Below are positions 59,610 through 59,714 of a stretch of 59,714 bases of DNA, piece after piece. Where the stretch lies: the NCBI GenBank assembly GCA_944386455.1, contig CALXBC010000011.1, forward strand, positions 1 to 59,714, given 5' to 3'. A program made the translations under genes and the position numbers. Every line of letters starts with the position of its first letter. Positions within the stretch are counted from its first letter, which is position 1. The notes beneath the pieces were generated by a model. It saw nothing but the letters and a program-made list of their open reading frames with translations. It ran no database searches and had not been told where the DNA came from. The DNA comes from an uncultured Clostridia bacterium. Its GTDB lineage: Bacteria > Bacillota > Clostridia > Oscillospirales > Ruminococcaceae.

Positions 59610-59714
59610 TTACAGACTGAATATTACCTGTCCGCCATGCTTATACGCCTTTTTCTTCTGCGGCGTATATTCGATGTACCGGAAGGCTACCGTTTTTTGC
59701 TTCTGGATCGCTTC
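59610..59714 (-). pseudogene. Truncated WYL-domain regulator (runs off the window)
   Basis: The last 34 codons read EAIQKQKTVAFRYIEYTPQK, then KKAYKHGGQVIFSL and stop. This is the start of a WYL domain, which should go on for ~50 more residues. The stop lies 46 bp from repeat copy 3, and the end of the frame contains the same 10 bases (TTCAGTCTGT) as the repeat terminus, so a repeat-linked deletion may have cut the gene. Confidence 0.6.

Overview
The window reads as a chromosome segment of a Gram-positive, low-to-moderate GC anaerobe of the Clostridia (Eubacteriales, probably Oscillospiraceae-like), carrying one complete-looking integrated temperate phage. The host assignment is inference. 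It rests on strong GGAGG ribosome sites, frequent TTG and GTG starts, a three-gene glutamate synthase next to a glutamine synthetase and an ANTAR regulator, a TSCPD protein, a DUF1846 protein and an RsgI-like anti-sigma factor.

Host left arm (1-19298). A nitrogen-assimilation operon (203-5418) encodes the three parts of an archaeal-type ferredoxin-linked glutamate synthase, glutamine synthetase and an ANTAR antiterminator. Its leader holds a promoter, a hexaloop hairpin and an overlapping terminator, so the last gene product probably controls its own operon. Next come a YwaF-like membrane protein, a membrane-anchored GH25 lysozyme, a MarR-ABC-ABC exporter operon with a palindromic operator, a DUF1648 protein, a TSCPD protein, malic enzyme, a PHP phosphoesterase, a DUF1846 protein, a ComEA-like DNA-binding protein and an ECF sigma/anti-sigma pair. 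The arm ends with tRNA-Thr(CGT).

Prophage (19251-51825, about 32.6 kb). It is integrated in the 3' part of tRNA-Thr, with 48-bp identical attL/attR cores and paired integrase arm-site repeats at both ends. Nearly all genes are on the minus strand. From right to left: integrase; a type I toxin/antisense RNA cassette; a small lysogeny cluster with a TM2 protein; a CI/Cro switch with three matching operators; early genes (HTH proteins, methyltransferase, LRR protein, PAPS-reductase-like protein, Gp157, Rad52-like annealase, HNH nuclease, DnaD-like initiator with iterons, DnaC-like loader, DUF1064 protein, SSB, C5 methylase, many small zinc-ribbon proteins); a sigma-like late regulator; terminase; portal; a MuF minor head protein with a toxin-like C-terminus and a candidate immunity gene; a Dps-like protein; scaffold; major capsid; connector and tail genes; tape measure; tail fibre; holin and endolysin. 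This is a siphovirus layout of the A118/SPP1-like type.

Host right arm (51826-59714). It holds the displaced tRNA terminator, an AraC regulator, a P-type Ca2+ ATPase, a conserved protein of unknown function, an S24-type repressor divergent from a small membrane protein, and a truncated WYL-domain gene at the edge. Three copies of a structured ~240-270 bp repeat (11665-11907, 53294-53523, 59317-59564) lie outside the phage, each bracketed by stem-loops. They look like a MITE that inserts at transcription terminators.

The most interesting items are the ANTAR leader with a single hexaloop hairpin, the MuF toxin/immunity pair, the phage Dps-like protein, the type I toxin cassette, iterons inside the initiator gene, and the terminator-associated repeat family.
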